Below are positions 35,883-45,118 of a stretch of 64,000 nt of DNA, in pieces. The DNA is from an uncultured Nodularia sp. (GTDB lineage Bacteria; Cyanobacteriota; Cyanobacteriia; Cyanobacteriales; Nostocaceae). Both the position numbers and the translations under genes were made by a program. The stretch spans positions 1-64,000 of the forward strand of contig CAIWDD010000040.1 in the NCBI GenBank assembly GCA_903911355.1, in the 5' to 3' direction. Position 1 is the first letter of the stretch, and each line of letters begins with the position of its first letter. A model generated the notes under the pieces. The model was not told the origin of the DNA and searched no databases. It was given only the letters and a program-made list of their open reading frames with translations.

Positions 35883-36797
35883 ATGACCGGAACTACACAG
35901 CAGCCATCTATGGCTAACGCCACCCCATCGCCATCAGTCACCTTAGAAAAACTTGTTTGGACTTGGCGAGGTCACAAAATTCAATACACCCTCATGGGTA
36001 CGGGCCGCCCTTTGGTACTGGTTCACGGCTTTGGTGCTTCCATTGGACACTGGCGGAAAAATATCCCGGTTTTAGCTGACGCGGGCTATCGGGTTTTTGC
36101 TTTAGATCTTTTGGGTTTTGGTGGTTCTGATAAGGCGATAATCAACTACAGTGTAGAAGTCTGGGTAGAACTACTGAAAGATTTTTGGGAAGCACATATC
36201 CAAGAACCTGCTGTATTTATCGGTAACTCTATTGGTGCGCTTTTAAGCTTGATAGTGCTGGCAGAACATCCAGAAATTACGGCGGGAGGTGTTTTAATTA
36301 ACTCGGCGGGTGGTTTGAGTCATCGTCCCCATGAGTTGAATCCACCTTTGCGCATAGTAATGGCAGCTTTTAATAAATTCGTGCGATCGCCCATCACAGG
36401 TAAATTTGTCTATAACCGCATTCGTCAAAAATCCCAAATTCGTCGCACCCTATACCAAGTTTACCGCCACCGGGAAGCTGTAACAGATGAATTAGTAGAT
36501 ATTCTTTATACTCCATCTTGTGACCCAGGGGCGCAGGAAGTTTTCGCCTCCATCCTCACAGCCCCACCAGGGCCTAGCCCAGAGGAACTATTGCCCAACA
36601 TCCAACGTCCTTTATTAGTAATTTGGGGTGCTGATGATCCTTGGACACCAATTACCGGGGCGAAGATTTATGAACAAGCGCGTGAGAATGGCAAAGACAT
36701 CAAAATTATCCCCATTCCTAACGCCGGTCACTGTCCCCACGATGAAGTTCCAGACATTGTTAACGCCCACATTGTCGCTTGGTTGGCGCAAAATTAA
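35883..36797 (+). CDS. Alpha/beta hydrolase
   Basis: A 304-residue alpha/beta-hydrolase-fold enzyme. The oxyanion region is PLVLVHGFGASIGHW. The nucleophile elbow is FIGNSIGALLSL (Ser of G-N-S-I-G), with the acid around WGADDPWTP and the base in NAGHCPHDE. Residues ~9-20 (SMANATPSPSV) are encoded by a short dispersed repeat (35909-35935), so this N-terminus may be recent and dispensable; the conserved fold starts at LEKLVWTWRGH. The substrate is unknown. Two hairpins follow the gene. Confidence 0.85.
   Translation: MTGTTQQPSMANATPSPSVTLEKLVWTWRGHKIQYTLMGTGRPLVLVHGFGASIGHWRKNIPVLADAGYRVFALDLLGFGGSDKAIINYSVEVWVELLKDFWEAHIQEPAVFIGNSIGALLSLIVLAEHPEITAGGVLINSAGGLSHRPHELNPPLRIVMAAFNKFVRSPITGKFVYNRIRQKSQIRRTLYQVYRHREAVTDELVDILYTPSCDPGAQEVFASILTAPPGPSPEELLPNIQRPLLVIWGADDPWTPITGAKIYEQARENGKDIKIIPIPNAGHCPHDEVPDIVNAHIVAWLAQN
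35909..35935 (+). repeat. Short dispersed repeat inside the hydrolase N-terminus
   Basis: TATGGCTAACGCCACCCCAT followed by CGCCATC differs from the consensus at two positions. It is translated as MANATPSPS. Confidence 0.7.
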
Positions 36798-36811
36798 TAC
36801 TTGAGCTATAC

Positions 36812-36867
36812 AGACGCCTTTTGGGCGTCTAGCCGGTGAATAGATGCACAAACTATCTTCTATTCAC
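36812..36867 (+). terminator. Two hairpins downstream of the hydrolase gene
   Basis: AGACGCC-ttttg-GGCGTCT (36812-36830) is followed by GTGAATAGA...TCTATTCAC (36836-36867). Both are strong stems but lack clear U runs. They may terminate transcription or protect the mRNA 3' end. Confidence 0.5.
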
Positions 36868-36924
36868 ACAATACGCTCAGTGTGGGTAAGGTGACAAAAC
36901 TGGGTCAACACCTCTTATTTTTTC

Positions 36925-36951
36925 TATGGCTTACGCAAGCGGTAGCTGTCG
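36925..36951 (+). repeat. Degenerate short dispersed repeat
   Basis: TATGGCTTACGCAAGCGGTA followed by GCTGTCG retains the outer parts of the family consensus; the middle is rearranged. Confidence 0.45.
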
Positions 36952-36974
36952 CCCCTGGAGCAAATCAGACGTAG

Positions 36975-37985
36975 ATGGTGTGTGTAATGGAGCTTGATGT
37001 ACACAATGCAGAAGCAATTCCCCTCACTCATAGTCCTGATTTTTCTCAGCTAGGCTATGAAGTGATCAGAGAACTAGGACGGAACCAGATAGAGGGGCGC
37101 ATTACTTACCTGGCTCAGGTCTGTAAGTCTCATCAACAGGTGGTAATTAAACAGTTCAATTTTGCCTATACGAATGCTGACTGGTCAGGTTTAAAAACTT
37201 ACGAACGGGAAATAGAAATTCTGCAACAACTTGATCATCCTCGTATCCCCCGCTACATAGACTCTTATGCCACCTCCAATCATTTTTATCTGGTACAGGA
37301 GTATAAAAATGCTCCATCTTTGGGGTTAAGACGCAGCTTTCAGCCGGAAGAAGTCAAACAAATAGCCCTATCGGTTTTAGAGATTTTAGTTTATTTGCAG
37401 ACAAGACCCAATCCAATTATTCATCGGGATATCAAACCAGAAAACATTTTAGTTGATGAGGATCTCAACGCTTACCTAGTGGATTTTGACTTAGCCTGGT
37501 TACAGGAGGTGAAAATGCCTCTCACTAGCATTGCTTCTGGAACGCCTGGTTTCATGCCTCCAGAGGAGCAACTTGGTCATCCCCTCACCCAAGCTACAGA
37601 CCTGTACAGTTTAGGGGTAACATTGATTTGCTTACTCAGTGGTACTAGTTCTCTTGAGATTTGTCAATTGATAGACAAGCAGTATGGGTTTAATTGCCGG
37701 GAAATACTTCCCCAATTACATCCGCGTTTTCAATCGTGGTTAATCAAACTGGTGAAATTTCAGGGTAGATATCGCTATGCTAGTGCATCTCTGGCTTTAA
37801 AAGCACTGCAGGAAATTCCAGTTATTTGTGCTGATCATCACATCGACACTTTGGCCAGGTCAATCAAACTCAGACAAAAAACCGCTCTGCTATGCCTGGG
37901 GATCACAGGCATACTAGCAGTAGCGACAACAACCTTAATACTTTCCCACAAAAGTGAGGTAGCCCAGCAGTTGACTAACGACTAA
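36975..37985 (+). CDS. Serine/threonine protein kinase with C-terminal membrane anchor
   Basis: A 336-residue Hanks-type kinase. ATP-binding Lys is in QVVIKQFNF, the catalytic loop [12 protein letters not shown] is intact, and [11 protein letters not shown] is the activation/APE region. The DFG triad reads Asp170-Phe171-Asp172, an unusual Gly-to-Asp change. A single transmembrane segment ([20 protein letters not shown]) lies near residue 305, leaving a very short extracytoplasmic tail. The glycine-rich loop is poorly conserved, so activity may be altered. Its last 11 bases overlap convergent rimM. Confidence 0.85.
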   Translation: MVCVMELDVHNAEAIPLTHSPDFSQLGYEVIRELGRNQIEGRITYLAQVCKSHQQVVIKQFNFAYTNADWSGLKTYEREIEILQQLDHPRIPRYIDSYATSNHFYLVQEYKNAPSLGLRRSFQPEEVKQIALSVLEILVYLQTRPNPIIHRDIKPENILVDEDLNAYLVDFDLAWLQEVKMPLTSIASGTPGFMPPEEQLGHPLTQATDLYSLGVTLICLLSGTSSLEICQLIDKQYGFNCREILPQLHPRFQSWLIKLVKFQGRYRYASASLALKALQEIPVICADHHIDTLARSIKLRQKTALLCLGITGILAVATTTLILSHKSEVAQQLTND

Positions 37986-38601
37986 TGGCTAGTTCCAACA
38001 AACCAGGAGGGGGAGTAATTTCAATCCGACGGGATGATAAATCTACCACCGGAGCAATCTCTTTGACAAATGGGATCAAAACACTCTTAAGTGATTTTTC
38101 TGAGGTTACAGGTTCATTTTGCTGATGCATCTCCACTTGTAATAAATCGTTACCGGCAGAAATTACATCTACCACCTCCCCCACAAGTTCCCCTGATTCT
38201 TGCATAAAAACCAACATCCCCAATAAATCGGTGACATGATATTCATCTTCACCTAATTGGGGGCGATCGCTTGCGGGTACTAGTAACATATAATCACGCA
38301 GAGCCTCTGCTTGGTTACGATTTTCCACACCCGCCAAAGAAATCACACACAAATTTTTACCTTCTACATAACGTCCCGACAACAACTCCACTGGTTGTGG
38401 CTCCTCGTCACCTGGATGCCATAACCAACGTATTCCCGGAACCTCAAACCGTTCGGGAAAATCCGACTGGGGATAAACCCGCAACTCCCCAGACAAGCCT
38501 TGAGGTGCGACGATTTTACCAATTTCCAACCATTCATCAAGATTCGGGACTGAGGTAATTTGATTCTTGGCGGTTTTTGCGCCTTGGCTCTTGGTTTTCA
38601 T
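37975..38601 (-). CDS. rimM: Ribosome maturation factor RimM
   Basis: A 208-residue factor for 30S assembly that binds S19. The N-terminal RimM barrel contains [19 protein letters not shown] and the PRC-barrel half contains [14 protein letters not shown] and [20 protein letters not shown]. The ~20-residue basic N-terminus before the barrel and the Gly/Leu-rich end are typical for cyanobacteria. It starts 3 bases after the aminotransferase stop on the same strand, suggesting one transcript. Confidence 0.93.
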   Translation of the reverse strand: MKTKSQGAKTAKNQITSVPNLDEWLEIGKIVAPQGLSGELRVYPQSDFPERFEVPGIRWLWHPGDEEPQPVELLSGRYVEGKNLCVISLAGVENRNQAEALRDYMLLVPASDRPQLGEDEYHVTDLLGMLVFMQESGELVGEVVDVISAGNDLLQVEMHQQNEPVTSEKSLKSVLIPFVKEIAPVVDLSSRRIEITPPPGLLELAISR

Positions 38602-38604
38602 AAT

Positions 38605-39888
38605 TTATGCATTTACTACAGCAGGCTGATACACTTGTGCTGCCACTTGTGCCAAACGTTGCATAGCTATGGCGATTTCCTCATCACTACCCGTTAGACT
38701 AATACGTAAACATTGATGCTTGTGCTGCCATTGTTCCCGCAAACCAGGGAAAAAGCTACTACCAGGAACAACAATTACACCCACTTGCTTGAGTTCCTGG
38801 TAAAATTCCCAGTCAGTAATGGGTAGATCCTGGAGCCACAACCAAGCAAATATAGCACCTTCACCGCGATGGAGGAACCAAGGTAAATCTTGGGGCATTG
38901 CGGCATCTAGAGTATTTTCTAGCACAGAAAACTTCTTCTGGTAGAAGGGACGAATCACTGCTTCAGCTATTTGGGCTAAAGCACCAGAGTTAATAGCACT
39001 AGCGGCTATAGCTTGTCCATACCGTGAGGGATGAATACACAAATTTGTCTGAAAGCACTCTAAGGCTTGAATCATGCTTTCATCACCAATGGCGATACCG
39101 ATACGTTCCCCCGGTAATCCCGCCTTGGATAAACTCATGCAATGTAGAATATTACCACCGAATACCGGTGTCATTTCTGTGAAGTTCAAAGCCGGGAAAG
39201 GAGGCGCATAAGCTGAGTCAATTAACACGGGTATATCGTGAGGTGCTGCCAAAGCTGCAATTTTTTTCACTTCATCCTGAGTCAGAACATTACCCGTGGG
39301 GTTACAGGGACGAGAGAAGATCACGCAACCGGTACTTTCTGTAATTGACAGTTGGCTGAAATCTGGACGATATTTAAACCTGTGAGCCTCTACATCAATG
39401 TCTAAAGTGGGTTTATATGCGATTAAGGCTTCTGGCTCTAAACACACACCGCCATAGCCTGTATAGTCGGGACTGAGGGGCAGAACAATTTGCTTAATAT
39501 CACCGTTACTTGTGTAACCGCCGAAGGCATTAGCAGCGTAGAAGTAGAGGCTTTGACTACCGGGTGTAATTAAAATATTGCGATCGCTTAAATTTAAACC
39601 ATATCGGTTGTTAAAGTCATGGGCGATCGCTTCAATTAACGGTGCATACCCTTGACTCGAACCGTAACGACAAACCACTTCCCCATATTCGGAACTAGCT
39701 AATAATTCAGCCGTGCAGTCTCGCCATAACTGTTCTACCTCTGGCAAAATCAACGGGTTACCAGCGCTCAAATTAATAAATTCTTGCCCCGCCCCGGCTT
39801 TCAAAGTTTCGATAATATCTTTCATAATTGCTCTAACGCCAGTTAGGTTAGACATTTGAGCGCCAATTTTTGTGAGGGCAGGATTCAT
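38605..39888 (-). CDS. avtA: Valine--pyruvate (AvtA-like) aminotransferase
   Basis: A 427-residue fold-type I PLP aminotransferase. The start MNPALTKIGAQMSNLTG is chosen because upstream residues to 40017 derive from insertion-element debris. FINLSAGNPLILPEVEQLW, GSQSLYFYAANAFGG, IFSRPCNPTGN, SLSKAGLPGERIGIAIGD (PLP lysine) and CLRISLTGSDEEI fit valine--pyruvate transaminase, which transfers the amino group from valine to pyruvate. No key residue is missing. The specificity is family-based inference. It is upstream of rimM. Confidence 0.82.
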   Translation of the reverse strand: MNPALTKIGAQMSNLTGVRAIMKDIIETLKAGAGQEFINLSAGNPLILPEVEQLWRDCTAELLASSEYGEVVCRYGSSQGYAPLIEAIAHDFNNRYGLNLSDRNILITPGSQSLYFYAANAFGGYTSNGDIKQIVLPLSPDYTGYGGVCLEPEALIAYKPTLDIDVEAHRFKYRPDFSQLSITESTGCVIFSRPCNPTGNVLTQDEVKKIAALAAPHDIPVLIDSAYAPPFPALNFTEMTPVFGGNILHCMSLSKAGLPGERIGIAIGDESMIQALECFQTNLCIHPSRYGQAIAASAINSGALAQIAEAVIRPFYQKKFSVLENTLDAAMPQDLPWFLHRGEGAIFAWLWLQDLPITDWEFYQELKQVGVIVVPGSSFFPGLREQWQHKHQCLRISLTGSDEEIAIAMQRLAQVAAQVYQPAVVNA

Positions 39889-39982
39889 AAGCTTTGTAAA
39901 AATATCGATGAGGTAGAAATGGACAAAATTATTAAGTTCTATGATGGCATCAGGTTTGCCACCTGTAACTAATGTAGCAATC

Positions 39983-40321
39983 TCAAGGGAAAAAGTAATT
40001 TGGAAATTTTTTGACATCTCCCCTACCCAACTTGGCTAGGCTAACACCTAGCTGTGTGGCTACTTTTGTTAAGATATTCGCGGCATCGTTACAGTCAGCG
40101 TTTAGCAGTATCCCAGCAGAAGTTTTATAAAATCCCGGTTTTACCCTTTGACCTGACGGTTTCCATCCCCTGGGTTTTTCACCATGTTTGTAGAGGCGAT
40201 CGCCATCCAGGTAAGACGCTTTTGAAGTATACGCCTCTTTGGTAATCGTTAATTTTATGCCATATTCTGGACAAATTTGTTCATGAAGTTGAATTAGCCG
40301 CCCTGTGGGAATGGGGATAAA
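39983..40321 (-). pseudogene. TnpB (IS200/IS605 family) C-terminal remnant
   Basis: On the minus strand an open segment translates as FIPIPTGRLIQLHEQICPEY, then LTITKEAYTSKASYLDGD, GEKPRGWKPSGQRVKPGFY and ILLNADCNDAANILTKVA. This is the C-terminal RuvC-III and nucleic-acid-binding end of TnpB. A TAG interrupts the frame just upstream, and no zinc-ribbon CxxC or N-terminal RuvC domain exists here. The stop is at 39983. It is a dead fragment whose 3' end abuts the aminotransferase gene. Confidence 0.78.
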
Positions 40322-40350
40322 GTTTCGATTCCCCTTGAGTCGCGTTTCAG

Positions 40351-40371
40351 CCCCTCGCTAAAGCGTAGGGG
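40351..40371 (-). repeat. Hairpin of the TnpB-associated end (RE/omega-RNA-like)
   Basis: CCCCTCGCT-aa-AGCGTAGGGG forms a near-perfect stem flanked by TGAGAAC and GCTGAAAC motifs on the minus strand. This resembles terminal hairpins of IS200/IS605 elements. It lies upstream rather than downstream of the TnpB remnant, suggesting a rearrangement or two merged fragments. Confidence 0.45.
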
Positions 40372-40465
40372 TTCTCACGCCCCCACTATGTTTTGATAGT
40401 TAATTTACATGAAAGTGAAAAAAACTTCCTCTCACCAATTGCCGATCAACACAAAAATTACCCAC

Positions 40466-40963
40466 CTACCGACTGTCATCACCTGGTAAATTAGCAAACA
40501 CCTGGGAAACTAAATCCCTAGTCTTATCTTCCAAGCGCTGCCAATCCACCTCCCCCGCATCATCAATTAAACTAGGATCAATATTTGCCCCTGCATTGGC
40601 AGCAGTGTAATTTATAAAACACACTTGATAACAAATTTCCCATAAATCTATACTCACCTGATGCTGTTGACGCTGCAAAAGTAAATGATATCCTGGATGA
40701 GGCATTGGTAGATCAGCAAGAGTAGCGCGAATTTCTTCTGTCTTTTCTACGGTGGCAGTTTCCATTTCTTGCAACAACCGAGTTACCAAAGCCTGAATTT
40801 CATCAGTAGTGTTGGCGGGCCAAATCAGGACATCCTGGTAAGTCCCTTTCCAAGTAGACGCGTCAAGACCCTTGCGAATATTATCCACAACACGAATAAA
40901 AGCAGGTTGCATCAGGAGTTCAGCCTGCTGCCATGTGACTGGGTTAGTAATTTTAGGAGGCAT
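40466..40963 (-). CDS. Conserved cyanobacterial protein, unknown
   Basis: A 165-residue soluble protein from the ATG at 40963 (start MPPKITNPVTWQQAELLMQP). The ORF upstream of this ATG adds 11 unlike residues. It has a Trp-rich N-terminal helix pair, WKGTYQDVLIWPANT, and a C-terminal acidic region VDWQRLEDKTRDLVSQVFAN. Length and composition suggest an ordered domain, but I cannot name a family. It stands alone between the TnpB remnant and a divergent kinase gene. Confidence 0.55.
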   Translation of the reverse strand: MPPKITNPVTWQQAELLMQPAFIRVVDNIRKGLDASTWKGTYQDVLIWPANTTDEIQALVTRLLQEMETATVEKTEEIRATLADLPMPHPGYHLLLQRQQHQVSIDLWEICYQVCFINYTAANAGANIDPSLIDDAGEVDWQRLEDKTRDLVSQVFANLPGDDSR

Positions 40964-41130
40964 TGCTAGTAAACGGGAACAGTAAATGCTAAACAAACAG
41001 TCTAAGTTTATTAAAAAACTAAATTTTTTAGTTCAAATCTTTATCCCAAAATAGCGGATTTCATCCCTATAATTTTTCATGAAATGAAAAATTACGTAAG
41101 ATCATTAAGTAATAACTTTGATGGGAAAAT

Positions 41131-42960
41131 ATGATCGGTAAGCTGTTAGACCATCGTTACCAAGTCATTCAAGTCCTCGCTCAAGGGGGATTTGGTCAAA
41201 CCTATATAGCCCAAGATACCAAGCGACCGGGCAACCCTATCTGTGTTGTTAAGCACCTCACGCCCTTAACCTCCGACCCCAGAGCTTTTGAGACAGCCCA
41301 GCGTTTATTTAACAGCGAAGCGGAAACCTTGGAAAATCTAGGCCATCATGACCAAATACCCCGGCTACTGGCTTACTTTCATGAAAACCAAGAATTTTAC
41401 CTAGTACAAGAATTTATTGCCGGACAGACCCTAGGGGCTGAACTCATACCCGGTCAGCCTTGGAGTGAAAGCCGAGTCATGGAACTGTTGCTAGGAGTCC
41501 TGGAAATCCTCCAATTTGTTCACCAAAAAGGCGTAATTCACCGTGATATTAAACCAGACAACATTATCCGTCGCGCCTGTGACCAGAAATTGGTTTTAGT
41601 AGATTTTGGGGCAGTTAAGCAGCTAAGATTACCAATGGCCACTGTTGGGGGAAAAACTACTGCTACAGTTGCCGTGGGGACTCCTGGCTATATGCCTACG
41701 GAACAAGGGCAAGGTAAACCCCGCCCTAATAGTGATATTTATTCACTAGGGATTATTGCGATTCAAGCCCTTACAGGAATACCAGCCCTGGAATTAGAAG
41801 AAAACCCCAATACAGGGGAATTGCTATGGCAGCATTTAGCAACGGTCAACTACCGGTTGGCGGCAGTGCTGACGAAAATGGTACATTATCACTTCAAAGA
41901 CCGTTACCAAAGCGCAACGGAAGCATTGCAAGCTTGTCATAAAATTCATCCAGTATTTACACCCGCCACACCTCCAGAATCTTCTCACCATCATCACCAT
42001 CAACCCACTCAATCTTTATCCCCAGTATCCCCAGAAAAAACTGTTGCAGTAGCGCCGGCGAATTTTGTCTCTGTCAAACCAACTAGTCAAAAAGCTAACA
42101 AAATAGACCCGTGGCCGTTCTTGATTGGTTTATTTTTAGCAGGTGGGGCTGCGGCTTTAGTCACAAATGTATATCCTAATGTGCGGAAATTAGCGGATAA
42201 TTCTATCAGAAACAACTGCTCGGCTGTGGTTGCTGGTAATTCCAATATTCGTTCTCAACCTAGCTCCATTAATTCTGATAATATTTTGCAAAAAACCAGC
42301 ACCCATAAAGAGTTTGAGGTTACAGGCAAGCAGACAAAACTAGGTTGGGTACAAGTTAAATTGAATTCTGGTCATTTGGGTTGGGCCCATCTAGATGTCA
42401 TTACCAATCATCAGGAGTGGGTTTCTTGTCTGGCAGATCAAGGTATTGCTATTAACACAGTAGATGATAGTAATTTGATTGCATCTTCACCAGTTCCTCA
42501 GCCCCAACCGGTACAGACATTCAATCAGTCACCGTCTACCAATGATCCTGAGAAAATTAGAGAAAAAGCTCCACATGAGTCTGAATCAGGAGATTTACAA
42601 GGCTCCCCCGCTTTGGGTCGGTCTATTCCTGGTATGGCTACGCCAGGTAAGCTATCGCCTTCTTCTGCCCATGGCTACGCCACGCAAGCTATGAAACAGA
42701 CAGTAACTATGATTCATCAGTGGCAAAAAGACTGGGCTAAGGCCGAGGCGCTATTTAATGATATCAATAGAGCTATAGAAGACGGTGAATGGGACAAAGT
42801 TTTAGATTATAAAAATCATCCCGAAAAGTTGCCAGATACCCAATACTGGCGCGACAAAATACAATCGTTATTTGAACAGGCAGACGAAAATCTGACAAAA
42901 GAGACATCACCGAAATTAGATCATCAGCAAAGTAAAAAAGTCACTCCTTTACCAAGGTAA
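41131..42960 (+). CDS. Serine/threonine kinase with membrane segment and SH3-like sensor domain
   Basis: A 609-residue Hanks-type kinase. The N-terminal catalytic domain (1-~270) has a glycine-rich loop (LAQGGFGQTYIAQD), Lys in CVVKHLTPL, VIHRDIKPDNII, a normal DFG (LVDFGAVKQL) and GTPGYMPTEQ. A His/Pro-rich linker precedes the membrane helix (FLIGLFLAGGAAALVTNVYP, ~330). An extracytoplasmic bacterial SH3-like domain follows (~368-435, NSGHLGWAHLDVI). The region at ~502-521 (GMATPGKLSP, HGYATQAM) is encoded by two short dispersed repeats. The C-terminus is helical and charged. The outside signal is unknown. Confidence 0.9.
   Translation: MIGKLLDHRYQVIQVLAQGGFGQTYIAQDTKRPGNPICVVKHLTPLTSDPRAFETAQRLFNSEAETLENLGHHDQIPRLLAYFHENQEFYLVQEFIAGQTLGAELIPGQPWSESRVMELLLGVLEILQFVHQKGVIHRDIKPDNIIRRACDQKLVLVDFGAVKQLRLPMATVGGKTTATVAVGTPGYMPTEQGQGKPRPNSDIYSLGIIAIQALTGIPALELEENPNTGELLWQHLATVNYRLAAVLTKMVHYHFKDRYQSATEALQACHKIHPVFTPATPPESSHHHHHQPTQSLSPVSPEKTVAVAPANFVSVKPTSQKANKIDPWPFLIGLFLAGGAAALVTNVYPNVRKLADNSIRNNCSAVVAGNSNIRSQPSSINSDNILQKTSTHKEFEVTGKQTKLGWVQVKLNSGHLGWAHLDVITNHQEWVSCLADQGIAINTVDDSNLIASSPVPQPQPVQTFNQSPSTNDPEKIREKAPHESESGDLQGSPALGRSIPGMATPGKLSPSSAHGYATQAMKQTVTMIHQWQKDWAKAEALFNDINRAIEDGEWDKVLDYKNHPEKLPDTQYWRDKIQSLFEQADENLTKETSPKLDHQQSKKVTPLPR
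42633..42659 (+). repeat. Short dispersed repeat inside the SH3 kinase gene, copy 1
   Basis: TATGGCTACGCCAGGTAAGC followed by TATCGCC is in frame and encodes MATPGKLSP. Confidence 0.7.
42670..42693 (+). repeat. Short dispersed repeat inside the SH3 kinase gene, copy 2
   Basis: CATGGCTACGCCACGCAAGC followed by TATG is nearly identical to 34031-34054. It is separated from copy 1 by 10 bases and encodes GYATQAM. Confidence 0.7.
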
Positions 42961-43017
42961 GGGAGTGGGACCCTGGTCAATAACTAAAATCAATATTCTG
43001 ATTTGGCTATATTGCTC

Positions 43018-43683
43018 TTAGTGCATCTGGTCATATTCTCTGGCTTCAAATCCTCTGGACTCCATCCGTGAAGAAGGCAAAATCTCCGCGCGACGTACAG
43101 GGGCTAAGGGTGGGGTGGGACCCTGGTAAGGATGTATGACTTGTACTGTACGACCGGGACGCTGGCGTGGTGCAAATAAAGCCAGTACACCAGCGACTAC
43201 AACACCACCGCCAATGGTGAGAGTTGCGCCTCCTACTGCCCAAATGATGGGTGAAGACCACAGGGCTGCTGGAGTTTGAGGCTTTAATGCTTCTGATGTC
43301 AGTTTTTGGCTATTTTGTTGAGTTAACTGTACCTGCTCGTTCTGCCAATTTTGGAATTGGAACTGGAGTTGTTGGTTTTGCGCTCTGAGCTGTTCGTTGT
43401 CGCTTTTTAAGCGTTCCAACTGCATATTTAGCCGTTCCATTTCCACCCGCTGCTCTGGATTAGCCTGGGAGGGCGGTTGATTGGGTTGGGGATAATATGG
43501 ATTCACCCCATAGGGGGAATACATCTGGGGTTGGGGCATTATGGGCGGCGCTATAGTAGCCGGTATCTGGGGAGCAGAAACAGCGAAATTACTTTGTATG
43601 GGACTATCTGCCCCCCTGAGCAAGACAAGCGCCGCTAGTCCGGCCACGGCAACACCGCCGATAAATGCCATACTCTCACTCAT
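43018..43683 (-). CDS. Membrane protein with central coiled coil, unknown
   Basis: A 221-residue protein with an N-terminal hydrophobic segment (AFIGGVAVAGLAALVLL) that may be a signal anchor. A Pro/Gln-rich stretch with YSPYGVNPYYPQPNQPPSQ leads to a clear coiled coil (~78-128, MERLNMQLERLKSDNEQLRA). A second membrane segment (IIWAVGGATLTIGGGVVVAG) and a basic C-terminus follow. No named family is recognised. It converges with the kinase gene and may be an envelope-associated scaffold, but this is a guess from architecture only. Confidence 0.6.
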   Translation of the reverse strand: MSESMAFIGGVAVAGLAALVLLRGADSPIQSNFAVSAPQIPATIAPPIMPQPQMYSPYGVNPYYPQPNQPPSQANPEQRVEMERLNMQLERLKSDNEQLRAQNQQLQFQFQNWQNEQVQLTQQNSQKLTSEALKPQTPAALWSSPIIWAVGGATLTIGGGVVVAGVLALFAPRQRPGRTVQVIHPYQGPTPPLAPVRRAEILPSSRMESRGFEAREYDQMH

Positions 43684-43882
43684 CGCTTTTGCTCCTCTGT
43701 TACTCGTGACTGACTCACTCTCACACTGATCATAATTCGCCTACTCAACTTTACATAATACTCAACTATAAGCGACCGGACTAGCTAGTTTTTTTACAGC
43801 TTATTTGTGCTGTTAATATTCAAAACTATATTTGCTCAATTGTCCACAAAGTCACTTTCACAAAGTTATGGTTCCATTAGTT

Positions 43883-44725
43883 TTAACCAACTTTGTCTTC
43901 TGGCGCTTGAGTATTTGTGATGTTATCGCTTGTTTTGATCGCAGCCTTGAGATGCTGACAAAATTGGGCGATCGCATTTAGTCCCTGTTCTGGTGTACCT
44001 TCTGCTAAACGTTTGACAAATGCACTACCCACAATTGCCGCATCTGCTCCCCATTCTCTGACTTGACGAGCTTGTGCAGCTTCAGAAATGCCAAATCCCA
44101 CACCGATGGGTTTATCTGTAACCTCACGTATTTGTTGGAGTAATTCCGAGACTCGTGACTCCATTTGAGTTCGCATCCCGGTAACACCAGTGACACTGAC
44201 CAAATAAATAAATCCTTGGGAAGAGCGAGCAATGGCTTTGATTCTGGCGGGGGAACTGGTAGGAGCCACCAACAAAGTTAAGTCAATACCCATTTCACTT
44301 GCTGGTTGCAGCAATTCTGCTGCTGACTCTAAAGGTAAATCGGGGACTACTAATCCTGAAACCCCTGCGTCCGCAATTTGCCCAAGAAACTTGTCAATCC
44401 CCCTGTGCAAAATGGGATTGTAGTAACTAAACAGGATAATAGGCGATCGCAAGCCGGGAGTAGTAGCTTGCAACATTTCTAAAACCTGTTCTAACTTTGT
44501 CCCTCGTTCCAAGGCGCGGGTAGCAGCCGCTTGAATTACCGGCCCATCTGCTAGAGGATCGGAGTAAGGAATACCGAGTTCAATCATATCGGCTCCGTGA
44601 CGATCCAGAACTTGCAAAGCTGCGGCTGTCGTTGCTAAGTCTGGGTCTCCAGCAGTAATAAACGGAATCAGAGCGCACTCTCGATTTCGTCCCAAGGTGT
44701 TAAAGCAATCAGAAATCGCGGTCAT
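43883..44725 (-). CDS. trpA: Tryptophan synthase alpha subunit
   Basis: A 280-residue TIM-barrel enzyme cleaving indole-3-glycerol phosphate to indole and glyceraldehyde-3-phosphate. Catalytic Glu lies in [20 protein letters not shown] and Asp in the [10 protein letters not shown] segment; [14 protein letters not shown] and [13 protein letters not shown] bind the phosphate. The length is normal. It is the downstream gene of ndhL-DUF3007-trpA, a cluster recurrent in cyanobacteria. trpB is not in the window. Confidence 0.96.
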   Translation of the reverse strand: MTAISDCFNTLGRNRECALIPFITAGDPDLATTAAALQVLDRHGADMIELGIPYSDPLADGPVIQAAATRALERGTKLEQVLEMLQATTPGLRSPIILFSYYNPILHRGIDKFLGQIADAGVSGLVVPDLPLESAAELLQPASEMGIDLTLLVAPTSSPARIKAIARSSQGFIYLVSVTGVTGMRTQMESRVSELLQQIREVTDKPIGVGFGISEAAQARQVREWGADAAIVGSAFVKRLAEGTPEQGLNAIAQFCQHLKAAIKTSDNITNTQAPEDKVG

Positions 44726-44783
44726 GTGTCCAGAATAATTATGAGTCAGTGGTCAGTTTATCAATAACTGATCAATGATAACT

Positions 44784-45095
44784 TTACACTTGACTTTGTT
44801 CTTCTTGTGCGATTTCTGCCTGAATTTTGGCCAGTTCTTCAGGAGTAAGTTCATCTAGGCGTTTTTGGAGGAAGGCCTGTTCATACTGTTCCCGTTGTTC
44901 ATGGTAGGTCATTTTATTTCCCACCGCCCGGAATATATAGGAAGCCAACCAGCCGAGCAAGGCACTCACTAGTAAGACTTGGCTCCAGATCCCAGCTTGT
45001 GCAGCTTCTAAACCCACTAACTGTAATCCTACGTATCCCAAACCACCAGCAATAAAAACACCCAAGCCAATACCAATAGCATCAATGCGTCGCAT
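44784..45095 (-). CDS. DUF3007 membrane protein
   Basis: A 103-residue protein with two membrane segments (IGIGLGVFIAGGLGYVGLQL and VLLVSALLGWLASYIFRAVG) and a charged cytosolic tail (LDELTPEELAKIQAEIAQE). This is the usual look of cyanobacterial/plastid DUF3007 proteins. It sits 23 bases after ndhL and 58 bases before trpA, so all three are probably one transcript. Function is not known. Confidence 0.8.
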   Translation of the reverse strand: MRRIDAIGIGLGVFIAGGLGYVGLQLVGLEAAQAGIWSQVLLVSALLGWLASYIFRAVGNKMTYHEQREQYEQAFLQKRLDELTPEELAKIQAEIAQEEQSQV

Positions 45096-45118
45096 GAGAG
45101 TTATGACCTAACAATCTG

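Noticed and set aside
39889-40017. N-terminal extension of the AvtA-like ORF
   Set aside because: Its first residues come from the end of the TnpB remnant; the family start fits the ATG at 39888.
40054-40245. 63-residue plus-strand ORF
   Set aside because: It is antisense to the TnpB remnant, which explains the sequence better.
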